Of a DNA stretch of 64,000 nt, positions 47,164 through 56,377 are shown in pieces. A program made the position numbers and the translations under genes. The DNA is taken from assembly GCA_029782295.1 (NCBI GenBank), contig JAKOVB010000089.1, positions 1 to 64,000 on the forward strand. Direction: 5' to 3'. The notes below the pieces were generated by a model that had not been told where the DNA came from, did no database searches, and was given only the letters and a program-made list of their open reading frames with translations. Source of the DNA: Pseudomonadota bacterium (lineage in GTDB: Bacteria; Pseudomonadota; Gammaproteobacteria; Burkholderiales; Methylophilaceae). Every line of letters begins with the position of its first letter. Position 1 is the stretch's first letter.

Positions 47164-50100
47164 TGCTGGCCCGTCTGGTCCAATTTGCGCTCACGCAGCG
47201 TCTGCTGATGCTCGTCGTCACCACGATGCTGGTGGGGGCAGGTGTCTACGCCTACAAGAATCTGCCGATCGACGCCTTTCCTGACGTCTCCAGCACTCAG
47301 GTCAAGATCATCATCAAGGCGCCGGGCATGACGCCTGAGGAAGTCGAAGCCCGCATCACCGCGCCGGTCGAAGTCGAGATGCTGGGTCTGCCGCACCAGA
47401 CCATGCTGCGCTCCGTGGCGAAATATGCGCTGACCGACATCACCGTCGATTTCGTCGACGGAACCGATATCTACTGGGCGCGCCAGCAGGTGGCCGAGCG
47501 GCTCAACGGTATCTGGGGCAACCTCCCGCCGGATGCGACCGGAGGCATTGCCCCGATGACGACGCCACTGGGTGAAATGTTCATGTTCACCATCGAGGGC
47601 GGGAACCTGTCCCTGGAAGAGCGCCGTACCCTGCTGGACTGGGTCATCCGCCCGCAATTGCGGACGGTGCCGGGCGTGGCCGATGTCAATTCCCTCGGCG
47701 GTGTGGCGCGCAGCTTCGAAATCGTGCCTGACAATGCCCGCATGTATGCCCGCGGCGTCTCGCTGGACATGTTGCAGCAGGCACTGGACCTCAACAACCG
47801 GAATGATGGGGCCGGCCGTCTCGGCGACGGTGAAGAATCCCTGCTGGTCAGGTCGGAAGGGCGTTTCAAGACCCCGGAAGATGTACGCAATACCGTAATC
47901 AAGAGTGAACAGGGCATGCCGGTGCGTATCGGTGACGTCGCCCAGGTCCGTATCGGGGCGCTGACACGTTACGGTGCGGTGACCCAGAACGGCACCGGTG
48001 AAGCGGTGGAAGGCCTGGTCCTCGGTTTGCGCGGCGCCAACGCCCGGATGGTGGTAGATGGTGTGCGTGCCAAGATCGCTGAGATCGAGCCGACCCTGCC
48101 CAAGGGAGTGAAAATCAACGTCTTCTATGACCGTGGCAGTCTGGTCGAGCGCGCGGTCGGGACCGTCAACCACGCGCTGATGGAAGCCATCGTGCTGGTC
48201 GTCGTCCTGCTGGTCCTGTTCCTCGGTGACTGGCGCGCAGCGCTGACCGTGGCACTGGCGCTGCCTCTGGCGGCCCTGGTGACCTTCATCATGATGGGCC
48301 AGTTCGGCATGTCGGCCAACCTGATGAGCCTGGGGGGACTTTCCATCGCCATCGGCATGCTGGTCGATGCCGCAGTGGTCGTGGTTGAAAACATCGTGTC
48401 GCATCTGGCGCACGGAGAGAAATCCAAGCTGCCTCGCCTGCATCTGATCTACCGTGCCGTGAAGGAAGTCAGCGTGCCGGTCACCTCGGGCATCCTCATC
48501 ATCATTACCGTATTCCTGCCACTGCTGACCCTGCAGGGTCTGGAAGGCAAGCTGTTCGGCCCGGTCGCCATGACCATCGTGTTCGCACTCTCCGGATCCT
48601 TGGTGCTGTCGTTGACCGTGATTCCCGTGCTGGCGTCATTCCTGCTGGGCAAGGTCAGCCATGAAGAGCCCTGGCTGGTACGTAAGGCGCTATCGGCCTA
48701 TGAACCGGCTTTGCAATGGTCGCTGACGCACGCGAAAACTATCGTCGTCGGGGCTGGCGTGGCGCTGCTGGCGACCGCGGTGGTCTACCTGCAAATCGGC
48801 AAGACTTTCATGCCGGTCATGGACGAAGGCGACATCATCATGCAGGTGGAAAAACTGCCCTCCATCAACCTGAACAAGACCATCGAACTCGATCAGGCCG
48901 TGCAGCGCGCCATTCTGGCGGCGGTGCCGGAGGTCAAGGGCGTGGTGTCACGCGTGGGTTCTGACGAACTCGGGCTCGACCCGATGGGGCTGAACCAGAC
49001 CGATAATTTCCTCGTCCTGAAGCCGCGTGATCAATGGCGCTCTCCGGACAAGGAAAAATTGATCGACGATCTTCGCAAAGTGGTCGGGGATATGCCCGGG
49101 CTGGCTTACGCGTTTACCCAGCCGATCGAAATGCGCGTCAACGAAATGATCCTGGGCGTGCGGGGCGACCTGGCCGTGAAGATCTTCGGTAGCGATCTCG
49201 ACAAGCTGGACGAGATGGCCCAGCAGACCGTCAAGATCCTGAAGTCCATCCCGGGCTCGCAGGATGTCTACACTCCCCAGAATAGCGGGGTGCAATATCT
49301 GCGCATCGATATCGACCGCATGGCGGCAGGCCGGCTCGGATTCGATATCGCCCAGGTGGAAGCCATGCTGCGCGCGCAGCTCGAAGGCAAGCAGGTCGGC
49401 ATCGTCCAGGAAGGGCAGCGCCGCACGCCGGTACTGCTGCGTGGCGCCGATGGCCTGCGGGCTTCCCCGGCCGATTTCGCCAACCTGATGCTGACCTTGC
49501 CGAACGGCACCAGCGTCCCCCTGTCGACCATCGCCAGGCTTGAACGCGTCGAGGGGCCCGTCAAAGTGGACCGTGAGCGTGGTGCGCGCATGGTCGTGGT
49601 GGTGGCCAATGTGCGCGGCCGCGATCTGGTGGGGTTCGTGGAGGAAGCCCGGGCCCGCGTGCTCAAGGAAATTCCGCAGCCGGAAGGCTACAGCATGAAA
49701 TGGGGTGGGCAGTTCGAGAATCAGCAGCGTGCCGCAGCCCGGCTTGCCATCGTGGTACCGATCGCCCTGGGACTGATTTTCCTGCTGCTGTTCGCGACAT
49801 TCCGCTCAGTCCGGCAGTCGGTACTCATCCTGTCGAATATCCCGTTCGCCATGATCGGCGGGGTGTTTGCACTGTGGATTTCGGGGGAATACCTGTCCGT
49901 GCCGGCCTCGGTCGGCTTCATCGCCTTGCTGGGGATTGCCGTGCTGAACGGGGTAGTGATGGTGAGCTACTTTAACCAGCTGGCTGCGCATGGCATGGAA
50001 ATCGGCCGCGTGGTGGTTGAGGGCGCGAAACGCCGTCTGCGACCGGTGCTGATGACGGCCAATATTGCGGCATTCGGCCTGATTCCGCTGTTGTTCGCGA

Positions 50101-50225
50101 CCGGGCCGGGTTCTGAAATCCAGCGTCCGCTGGCTATCGTAGTGATTGGCGGCCTGGTGACTTCGACCGCGCTGACCCTGATTTTGCTGCCGATTCTGTA
50201 CCGTCGTTTCGGCCAGGAGTCCTGA
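47163..50225 (+). CDS. Heavy-metal efflux RND transporter (CusA/CzcA family), HME4/5-like
   Basis: A 1020-residue, 12-helix RND pump. Helix IV reads LSIAIGMLVDAAVVVVEN, close to the AIGAMVDAAIVMIEN form of CusA/SilA and different from the DFG form of the pump at 39 kb. The two operons therefore probably export different ions, with monovalent Cu/Ag or another substrate more likely here. NLPIDAFPDVSSTQVKII and the periplasmic MRVNEMILGVRGDLAVKIFG are typical. The DUF3240 gene follows after 1 nt. Confidence 0.9.
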   Translation: MLARLVQFALTQRLLMLVVTTMLVGAGVYAYKNLPIDAFPDVSSTQVKIIIKAPGMTPEEVEARITAPVEVEMLGLPHQTMLRSVAKYALTDITVDFVDGTDIYWARQQVAERLNGIWGNLPPDATGGIAPMTTPLGEMFMFTIEGGNLSLEERRTLLDWVIRPQLRTVPGVADVNSLGGVARSFEIVPDNARMYARGVSLDMLQQALDLNNRNDGAGRLGDGEESLLVRSEGRFKTPEDVRNTVIKSEQGMPVRIGDVAQVRIGALTRYGAVTQNGTGEAVEGLVLGLRGANARMVVDGVRAKIAEIEPTLPKGVKINVFYDRGSLVERAVGTVNHALMEAIVLVVVLLVLFLGDWRAALTVALALPLAALVTFIMMGQFGMSANLMSLGGLSIAIGMLVDAAVVVVENIVSHLAHGEKSKLPRLHLIYRAVKEVSVPVTSGILIIITVFLPLLTLQGLEGKLFGPVAMTIVFALSGSLVLSLTVIPVLASFLLGKVSHEEPWLVRKALSAYEPALQWSLTHAKTIVVGAGVALLATAVVYLQIGKTFMPVMDEGDIIMQVEKLPSINLNKTIELDQAVQRAILAAVPEVKGVVSRVGSDELGLDPMGLNQTDNFLVLKPRDQWRSPDKEKLIDDLRKVVGDMPGLAYAFTQPIEMRVNEMILGVRGDLAVKIFGSDLDKLDEMAQQTVKILKSIPGSQDVYTPQNSGVQYLRIDIDRMAAGRLGFDIAQVEAMLRAQLEGKQVGIVQEGQRRTPVLLRGADGLRASPADFANLMLTLPNGTSVPLSTIARLERVEGPVKVDRERGARMVVVVANVRGRDLVGFVEEARARVLKEIPQPEGYSMKWGGQFENQQRAAARLAIVVPIALGLIFLLLFATFRSVRQSVLILSNIPFAMIGGVFALWISGEYLSVPASVGFIALLGIAVLNGVVMVSYFNQLAAHGMEIGRVVVEGAKRRLRPVLMTANIAAFGLIPLLFATGPGSEIQRPLAIVVIGGLVTSTALTLILLPILYRRFGQES

Positions 50226-50226
50226 T

Positions 50227-50526
50227 ATGGAACAATGCCTGCTGATGATTTTTGCCCCGCCTTCCGTCGAGGAAACCATGGTCGACTGGTTGCTGGAGCA
50301 TGAAGAAATAGAAGGGTTCAGCAGTGCCGAGGCTTATGGCCATGGTACGCGCCCTACCGGGATGAGTCTGCTTGAACAGGTGACCGGCAGACAGCGCCGG
50401 GTGCAATTCATGATCCGCACCCGCCATGAGATTGCGCAACATCTGGTGAACGACCTGAAGGAACACTTCACCGGTGTCGGGCTGCATTACTTCATCTTGC
50501 CGGTGATCGAGGCAGGGCGCCTGTAA
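50227..50526 (+). CDS. DUF3240 family protein
   Basis: A 99-residue soluble protein typical of DUF3240, found directly behind CzcA/CusA-type pumps in many proteobacteria. It has a ferredoxin-like, PII-resembling pattern (CLLMIFAPPSVEETMVDWLL, RRVQFMIRTRHEIAQHLV, LHYFILPVIEAGRL). Such PII-like proteins are thought to act as metal-linked or regulatory partners of RND pumps, but function is not established. It starts 1 nt after the pump stop and so is translated together with it. Confidence 0.85.
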   Translation: MEQCLLMIFAPPSVEETMVDWLLEHEEIEGFSSAEAYGHGTRPTGMSLLEQVTGRQRRVQFMIRTRHEIAQHLVNDLKEHFTGVGLHYFILPVIEAGRL

Positions 50527-50618
50527 GGCGGAGGAATGTGGCATTAGACCCGCTTGCCAGTATCCTGCGTAAAGCATCGAAAACAACTGACTGTGCGCGG
50601 GTGACAGGGTTTTTTCGC

Positions 50619-50624
50619 TATAAT
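50619..50624 (+). promoter_or_regulatory. Consensus -10 before the glycosyltransferase operon
   Basis: A perfect TATAAT stands 26 nt before the ATG of the GT2 gene. No good -35 is present at 16-18 nt (the sequence there is GC-rich), so it may depend on an activator. A GTGACA occurs at only 12 nt. No TAAG box is visible here. Confidence 0.5.
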
Positions 50625-50650
50625 ACGCAAAATTTTGCCTAAGCCATCCC

Positions 50651-51382
50651 ATGCCAGCTAATCCATCCGCAGTGCGCCTGCTTTCCGTTGTGGTGCCGGT
50701 GCGTAACGAACAGGACAATATCGTTCCACTGATCAATGAAATCCGGGCTGCGCTGGATGGCGTGGTCGAATACGAGATCGTCTACGTCAACGACGGCAGT
50801 ACCGATGCGACCCCGCAACGCCTGAACGAGATGCGCCAGAGCTGCCCCCAGCTGCGCGTCATCCGCCATGCACAGAGTTGCGGGCAGAGTACTGCGGTAC
50901 GCAGCGGCGTGAAGGCTGCGCGGGGCGACTGGATTGCCACCCTCGATGGTGACGGGCAGAACGATCCCGCTGACATCCCGAAGCTGATGGCGGCGCTGGA
51001 AGAGGGGGTCGAGCTGGTAGGCGGAAACCGCCGCCATGCCCGCCGGGATACCTGGATCAAGCGTATTTCGTCGGTCATCGCTAACGGCGTGCGCTCCCGC
51101 ATGCTGAATGACAGCACGCCGGATACCGGGTGCGGCCTCAAGCTGTTCCGCCGTGACGTGTTCCTCGATCTGCCTTATTTTGATCACATGCACCGTTTCC
51201 TGCCAGCGCTGGTGATACGACGCGGCGGAAAAGTGGTTTCGGTCCCGGCCAACCATCGTCCGCGCGAGCGCGGGGTTTCCAACTACGGTACGCTGGATCG
51301 GCTGATGGTCGGCATTGTCGACCTGTTCGGCGTGATGTGGCTGCAACGCCGCGCCAAGCGCCCTGTCGCGACTGAAGAATAG
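50651..51382 (+). CDS. Family 2 glycosyltransferase (ArnC/dolichyl-P-mannose synthase-like)
   Basis: A 243-residue GT2 enzyme. GT-A core LSVVVPVRNEQDNI (residues 11-24), YVNDGSTDATPQRL, and LDGDGQNDPADIPKL with the metal-binding acidic cluster. There is no convincing C-terminal membrane pair, unlike ArnC. It probably makes a polyprenyl-phosphate sugar used by the ArnT-like transferase two genes downstream. It begins the operon; the LAB_N gene starts 2 nt after its stop. Confidence 0.87.
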   Translation: MPANPSAVRLLSVVVPVRNEQDNIVPLINEIRAALDGVVEYEIVYVNDGSTDATPQRLNEMRQSCPQLRVIRHAQSCGQSTAVRSGVKAARGDWIATLDGDGQNDPADIPKLMAALEEGVELVGGNRRHARRDTWIKRISSVIANGVRSRMLNDSTPDTGCGLKLFRRDVFLDLPYFDHMHRFLPALVIRRGGKVVSVPANHRPRERGVSNYGTLDRLMVGIVDLFGVMWLQRRAKRPVATEE

Positions 51383-51384
51383 CC

Positions 51385-51753
51385 ATGGGACAGGGTCTCG
51401 GCTATTTTCTCGGTCATCTGCTGGACAAGTGGCACGCCTACTTTACCGGCATGGATTCTACCGATGTGGTGTGGCTGGCGATCGGCCTGCTCGGCCAGAC
51501 CATGTTCATGATGCGTTTCGTAGTGCAGTGGATTCACAGCGAACGTCACCAGAAGAGCGTCATCCCGGTGAGCTTCTGGTACCTGAGCCTGGTCGGCGGA
51601 CTGACTGTGCTGGCGTATGGCCTGCACAAGGCGGAACCGGTGATTATCCTTGGTCAGTTGCCCGGCACGGTCGTCTATGCGCGTAATCTCATGCTGATCT
51701 CGAGAGAAAAGCGCGACGTGCTGGCCGAAGTCACTGAAGAAGAGGTGCATTGA
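51385..51753 (+). CDS. Lipid A biosynthesis N-terminal domain protein
   Basis: A 122-residue membrane protein matching the LAB_N domain (PF07578): three predicted helices (about 25-45, 57-75, 81-100) and the family segments LLGQTMFMMRFVVQWIHSE and VIPVSFWYLSLVGG. The domain occurs alone next to GT2 and GT39 enzymes in envelope glycosylation clusters. Function not proven; a small multidrug resistance-like flippase or accessory role has been proposed for the cluster type. Its stop overlaps the start of the next gene (ATGATG). Confidence 0.85.
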   Translation: MGQGLGYFLGHLLDKWHAYFTGMDSTDVVWLAIGLLGQTMFMMRFVVQWIHSERHQKSVIPVSFWYLSLVGGLTVLAYGLHKAEPVIILGQLPGTVVYARNLMLISREKRDVLAEVTEEEVH

Positions 51754-53369
51754 TGGCTAATCGCCGTATCGAGTGGTCCCTGCTGGCCCTGTGGCTGGTC
51801 CTGGTGGTTGTGTCGCTGTTTTCCCGTTCCTACATCCCCATCGACGAAACCCGTTACGTCACCGTAGCTTGGAACATGTGGTTGCGTGGCGACTATCTGG
51901 TCCCGTTCCTTAACGGCGAAGCCTATAGCCATAAACCCCCATTGCTGTTCTGGCTGATGAACCTGGGCTGGGCGGTATTCGGCGTCAACGATTGGTGGCC
52001 GCGTCTGGTGCCGTCGCTGTTTGCGCTCGGCAGCGCCTGGCTGACGGCCGATCTCGCCCGTCGCCTTTGGCCGCAGGACGGGCAGGCCTCACGCGTGGCG
52101 CCGATGATACTGCTCGGCAGCGCGCTGTGGACGGTTTTCACGACCGCCACCATGTTTGACATGATGGTGGCTTTCTTTACGTTGCTGGGCGTGCTGGGCA
52201 TCGTCATGGCGTGGCAGGGCAGGGCGCGAAGCGGATGGGCCCTGGTCGGTCTCGCAATCGGCGGTGGTCTCCTGGCCAAGGGGCCGACCATCCTGTTGCA
52301 GATCCTGCCGCTGGCGGTGCTCGCCCCATGGTGGATGGCTGGGCAAGCGCCTCAATGGCGCCGCTGGTATCTGGGCATGCTGACATCCTTACTGATGGGT
52401 GCACTGATCGCGCTGGCCTGGGCGATACCTGCTGGTATTCGCGGCGGCGAAGTCTACCAGCACGCGATCTTCTGGGGGCAAACGGCCGACCGCATGGTGA
52501 ATTCCTTCGCCCACCGTCGTCCGTTGTGGTGGTATGTGCCTTTGATGCCCGTCATGCTGTTCCCCTGGTTGTTGTGGCTCCCGGTGTGGCGAGGTTTCCT
52601 GGCAATGCGCCAGCACATGCATGACTCCGGTGTCCGGCTTTGCCTCGCCTGGTTTTTCCCGGTTTTTGTGGCGTTCTGTTTCATCAGCGGCAAGCAGATG
52701 CATTATCTGCTGCCGATTTTTCCGGCATTTTCCTTGCTCGCCGCACGCGGTTTGTCCCTTGCCGATCGACAGGGTTTCCCGGATCTCCTGCCTGTGGTGC
52801 TGGCTACGCTGGTGGCGGGAGGCATCCTCCTGTACCTGCCGGAATATGCGCTACACCATCATCTGGCGCCGTGGATCAAGGATATCCCGATCTGGGGCGG
52901 TTTGACGCTGATGACGGCGGCCATCGTCCTGGCTTTCTACCGGCGAGGCGGCGTGGTCACGGAAATCTGGAAGATGACGCTATTGAGTTCCCTCGCTGTC
53001 GCGATACTGTATCTGGCCGTGATCCGGCAGGCTGGCCTCGCCTACGACATACGTCCGATCAGTGCGCGGCTCAAGGCCTTGCAGGAAGCCGGTGTGCCGC
53101 TGGCCCATTCCGGCAAGTATCATGGCCAGTACCAGTTCGTCGGACGTATGACAGTATCTCCGGACGTGGTCATGGGCGCAGATATGGGCAAGTGGTTTGA
53201 TGCGCATCCTGACGGCAAGGCAGTGGTCTACTTCAGTTCACGATATTCCCTGCGCGATCTCGGTGCAGACTACATCCAGCCTTATCTGGGCGATAACGTG
53301 GCCATCATCGGCCGTTCTGCATGGCCTCCCAAGGTTGCCGAGGTCAGTGCTACTTCTTCAGGTGAATAG
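51750..53369 (+). CDS. ArnT-like family 39/83 glycosyltransferase
   Basis: A 539-residue polytopic glycosyltransferase with about 12 membrane helices. The first periplasmic loop contains YIPIDETRYVTVAWNMW with the conserved acidic DE of ArnT/PMT enzymes (about residues 31-32), followed by YSHKPPLLFWLMNLGWAVFG. These enzymes take a sugar from a polyprenyl-phosphate carrier to lipid A or another acceptor on the periplasmic face. With GT2 and LAB_N it forms a three-gene envelope glycosylation unit. Its 3' end overlaps the convergent queG by 20 nt. The sugar is unknown. Confidence 0.85.
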   Translation: MMANRRIEWSLLALWLVLVVVSLFSRSYIPIDETRYVTVAWNMWLRGDYLVPFLNGEAYSHKPPLLFWLMNLGWAVFGVNDWWPRLVPSLFALGSAWLTADLARRLWPQDGQASRVAPMILLGSALWTVFTTATMFDMMVAFFTLLGVLGIVMAWQGRARSGWALVGLAIGGGLLAKGPTILLQILPLAVLAPWWMAGQAPQWRRWYLGMLTSLLMGALIALAWAIPAGIRGGEVYQHAIFWGQTADRMVNSFAHRRPLWWYVPLMPVMLFPWLLWLPVWRGFLAMRQHMHDSGVRLCLAWFFPVFVAFCFISGKQMHYLLPIFPAFSLLAARGLSLADRQGFPDLLPVVLATLVAGGILLYLPEYALHHHLAPWIKDIPIWGGLTLMTAAIVLAFYRRGGVVTEIWKMTLLSSLAVAILYLAVIRQAGLAYDIRPISARLKALQEAGVPLAHSGKYHGQYQFVGRMTVSPDVVMGADMGKWFDAHPDGKAVVYFSSRYSLRDLGADYIQPYLGDNVAIIGRSAWPPKVAEVSATSSGE

Positions 53370-54429
53370 CGAGCGCCCAGGCGACATGCTCCCTGACGAT
53401 CGCTGAGGGATCGTCAGCCCGGTGCTGCAGGGCTTCGACGATTTCGGCGCTGGTCGGTGCATTCCCCAACGCTACCGCAATATTTCTGAGCCATTGTTCG
53501 TAACCAATCCGGTAGATCGCGCTTCCTGCCAGATTTTCCTGAAAGTCCGATGCCTGCCAGCTGAATAGCGTGGTCAACGGAACGTTGTCCAGGCCGTGCC
53601 TGACATGAAAATCGGATTCCTGCGTCAGCTGTGCGAAGCGATTCCAGGGGCAGGCCAGCTGGCAGTCATCGCAACCGTAGATCCGGTTGCCCATCAGCGG
53701 ACGCAACTCTTCGGGAATGCTGCCCTTCAGTTCGATGGTCAAATAGGAAATGCAGAGGCGAGCATCGACTGTGTACGGGGCCACGATGGCCTGCGTCGGG
53801 CAGACGTCGATGCAGGCCTGGCAGGTACCGCAGTGACTTGTCCCGGCGATATCGACAGGGAGGGGCAGGTCAGTATAAATTTCCCCGAGGAAAAACCAGG
53901 AGCCGGCATCGCGAGACAGCAGCAGGGTATGCTTGCCACGCCAGCCAAGGCCGGCTTTCTCCGCAAGTTGGACTTCCAGCACCGGCGCGCTGTCGGTGAA
54001 TACGCGATGACCGAATTCGCCCGCCATCCCGGCAATGCGCTCGCATAGCTTCTGCAAGCGGTGACGCATGACCTTATGGTAATCGCGGCCCAGTGCATAA
54101 CGGGAAATATAGGCATGCGCGGCATCCTCCAGCAATTCCAGGCCGTCGCGGGCGTTCGGCGGATGATAATCCATGCGTGCCGAAATCACGCGCATGGTTC
54201 CCGGTACCAACTCTGCCGGCCGGGTGCGTTTGGTCCCGTGTTTTGCCATATAATCCATCGCGCCATGAAACCCCTGTGCCAGCCAGTCCTGATATTCAGG
54301 CTCTGCGGCACTCAAGTCCGTGTCGGTAATGCCGATATGGTTGAAACCCAGTGCCTTGCCCCATGTCTTGATGTCGGCGGCGAGGCGATGTGGATCGAAT
54401 GAGGAATCTGCTTGCATAACCTTGATCAT
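53350..54429 (-). CDS. queG: Epoxyqueuosine reductase
   Basis: A 359-residue cobalamin- and Fe-S-dependent enzyme for the last step of queuosine synthesis in tRNA. A DUF1730 N-terminal region is followed by two 4Fe-4S motifs: CGTCQACIDVCPTQA (about residues 200-214) and CDDCQLACPWNRF (about 250-262). A HEAT-like C-terminal tail follows. Start options are ATG complementary to 54427-54429 or to 54415-54417; neither has a good ribosome site. Both overlap the TTG start of divergent tsaE. The queG-tsaE pair is common in beta- and gammaproteobacteria. Confidence 0.93.
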   Translation of the reverse strand: MIKVMQADSSFDPHRLAADIKTWGKALGFNHIGITDTDLSAAEPEYQDWLAQGFHGAMDYMAKHGTKRTRPAELVPGTMRVISARMDYHPPNARDGLELLEDAAHAYISRYALGRDYHKVMRHRLQKLCERIAGMAGEFGHRVFTDSAPVLEVQLAEKAGLGWRGKHTLLLSRDAGSWFFLGEIYTDLPLPVDIAGTSHCGTCQACIDVCPTQAIVAPYTVDARLCISYLTIELKGSIPEELRPLMGNRIYGCDDCQLACPWNRFAQLTQESDFHVRHGLDNVPLTTLFSWQASDFQENLAGSAIYRIGYEQWLRNIAVALGNAPTSAEIVEALQHRADDPSAIVREHVAWALAIHLKK

Positions 54430-54882
54430 ATAACACTCGCGTTACCTGACGAAGCAGCGACTCTGGCCTTGGGTGCAGATGTCGCACAAACGTTGGAGGG
54501 CGGGCTGACGGTCTGGTTGCAGGGCAACCTCGGTGCGGGCAAGACTACCCTGGTTCGAGGGCTGTTGAAAGCCCTGGGGCATGCAGGCAAGGTGAAAAGC
54601 CCGACCTATACGCTGGTTGAACCTTACGTGATTTCTGGATTATACTTGTATCACTTTGATTTATACAGGTTTGTGGATCCGGAGGAATGGGAGGCTGCGG
54701 GGTTCCGCGATTATTTCAATTCGCAGTCCGTCTGTCTGGTCGAATGGCCGGAAAAAGCCGCTGAACTGATGCCGGGCCCCGACCTTGAAATCACCCTCAA
54801 TCCCAGTGGAACCGGGCGTTCAGCGTCGCTGGTAGCCCGGACGGAGATTGGCAAACGATGTCTAGAACGTTTCTCGCAATAG
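54412..54882 (+). CDS. tsaE: tRNA threonylcarbamoyladenosine biosynthesis protein TsaE
   Basis: A 156-residue P-loop ATPase needed with TsaB and TsaD for the t6A37 modification of ANN-decoding tRNAs. Walker A GNLGAGKTT at residues 38-46, then SPTYTLVEPY and YHFDLYRFVDPEEWEAAGF. The start is TTG at 54412, supported by GAGGA 7 nt upstream. It is divergent from and overlaps the queG start. Its 3' end overlaps amiC by 25 nt, an order (tsaE-amiC) frequent in proteobacteria. Confidence 0.93.
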   Translation: MHNLDHITLALPDEAATLALGADVAQTLEGGLTVWLQGNLGAGKTTLVRGLLKALGHAGKVKSPTYTLVEPYVISGLYLYHFDLYRFVDPEEWEAAGFRDYFNSQSVCLVEWPEKAAELMPGPDLEITLNPSGTGRSASLVARTEIGKRCLERFSQ

Positions 54883-56153
54883 TCCTGTTTGTACTGAGCT
54901 GCGCATCGCAGGCGGCGACAGCCATTACAGCTGCCCGCGTCTGGCCGGCAGCTGATTACACCCGAATCACACTCGAGTCCCCCAAAGTGATCGAACACAA
55001 GATGACGGTGCTGAGCAATCCGGACCGTCTGGTACTCGACCTGCAGAATGTCGAACTGGGGGCGGCCCTGAAGACCTTGTCCGGCAAAATTCTTTCGAGT
55101 GATCCTTACATCAAGCAGGTCCGTGCCGCCAACTTCAAGCCGGGCGTGGTGCGGGTCGTGATCGACCTCAAGGGCGAGGTGAAGCCCTCCCTGTTCGCCT
55201 TGCCGCCTACTGGTGAATACAAGAACCGCCTGGTGCTGGATGTGTACCCGGCGCAGGATCCGCTGATGGCCATGTTGCAGGAGAAAGACAAGGCCCCTGA
55301 GCCGGGTGGCTACGTGCCGGAAGAGAAGCCCACCATGGCGTCCGTACTGTCCACCCCGGAAACTGAAGTCAAATCTGCCAAGCCGGAAAGTACTTCAGAG
55401 AATGCCGTTGACGAAAACAAACCCAATTCTGATGTGATACGTCTGATCACGATCGCCATCGATGCCGGTCATGGGGGTGAAGATCCGGGAGCGCGTGGCG
55501 CAACCGGGACCCACGAAAAAGACGTCACACTCGCGATCGCCAAGCGTTTCAAGGCGCTGGTCGATGCCGAACCCAACATGCGCGGCGTGCTGACCCGTGA
55601 CGCGGACTATTTCATCCCGCTGCACGGTCGAGTGGTGAAAGCCCGCAAGTTGCAGGCGGACCTGTTCGTGTCCATCCATGCAGATGCATTTGTCAGCCCG
55701 GATGCACGCGGCTCCTCGGTGTTTGCCCTGTCAGAACATGGTGCCACCAGTGCCATGGCCAAGATGCTGGCCAAGCGTGAAAACGATTCCGACCTGATTG
55801 GTGGCGTGCGTCTGGACGACAAGGATCCTTATCTCGCCAAGACGCTGCTCGACCTGTCGCAGACGGCCACCATCAGCGACAGCCTGAAACTCGGCAAAGC
55901 CGTGCTCGGGCACCTTGGGAACATCAATGCGCTGCACAAGGGCTCGGTGGAGCAAGCCGGTTTTGCCGTGCTGAAGTCGCCGGACATTCCCTCCATCCTG
56001 GTCGAGACCGCATTCATCAGTAATCCGGATGAAGAAAAACGTTTAAATGACGAGGAATACCAGGACAAACTCGCCAATGCCATTCTCGCCGGAGTAAAGA
56101 AGTATTTCGCCAGCAACCCGCCGCTGGCGAAATCCAGGTTGGCACAGCAATAA
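54858..56153 (+). CDS. amiC: N-acetylmuramoyl-L-alanine amidase AmiC type
   Basis: A 431-residue periplasmic cell-wall amidase. It has a signal peptide (FLAIVLFVLSCASQAATA), an N-terminal AMIN domain (about residues 22-125) that targets the septum, a linker rich in Pro/Glu/Ser, and an Amidase_3 Zn domain (about 195-425). The Zn ligands and catalytic Glu lie in IAIDAGHGGEDPGARG, VSIHADAF and SILVETAFISNPDEE. It splits septal peptidoglycan during division, usually activated by EnvC/NlpD. It overlaps the tsaE 3' end. Confidence 0.94.
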   Translation: MSRTFLAIVLFVLSCASQAATAITAARVWPAADYTRITLESPKVIEHKMTVLSNPDRLVLDLQNVELGAALKTLSGKILSSDPYIKQVRAANFKPGVVRVVIDLKGEVKPSLFALPPTGEYKNRLVLDVYPAQDPLMAMLQEKDKAPEPGGYVPEEKPTMASVLSTPETEVKSAKPESTSENAVDENKPNSDVIRLITIAIDAGHGGEDPGARGATGTHEKDVTLAIAKRFKALVDAEPNMRGVLTRDADYFIPLHGRVVKARKLQADLFVSIHADAFVSPDARGSSVFALSEHGATSAMAKMLAKRENDSDLIGGVRLDDKDPYLAKTLLDLSQTATISDSLKLGKAVLGHLGNINALHKGSVEQAGFAVLKSPDIPSILVETAFISNPDEEKRLNDEEYQDKLANAILAGVKKYFASNPPLAKSRLAQQ

Positions 56154-56170
56154 GCACTTTCCATGTCTGG

Positions 56171-56203
56171 ACTCCCGTTCTGTGCAGCCACGGAATCGGG
56201 AGT
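56171..56203 (+). terminator. Possible terminator hairpin after amiC
   Basis: ACTCCCG (56171-56177) pairs with CGGGAGT (56197-56203), and TTC/GAA extends the stem after a bulge. It begins 17 nt after the amiC stop but is followed only by a weak T-containing stretch (tcgctccttt), so termination is uncertain. Confidence 0.4.
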
Positions 56204-56377
56204 TCGCTCCTTTCTGGATCGATCATTCCCGAAGATGCTTGATGTCTTTCATTCGAATGATCAGTTTTCGCCCTGTATGTGCACTAAATTGATGCGTCAT
56301 TCCTGCTGGTGGTGCATCCGGGCCCGCACGAAATCGGGCGTCTTTCTGTGTCATCTCAGTTTATTTCAATTTATTCA

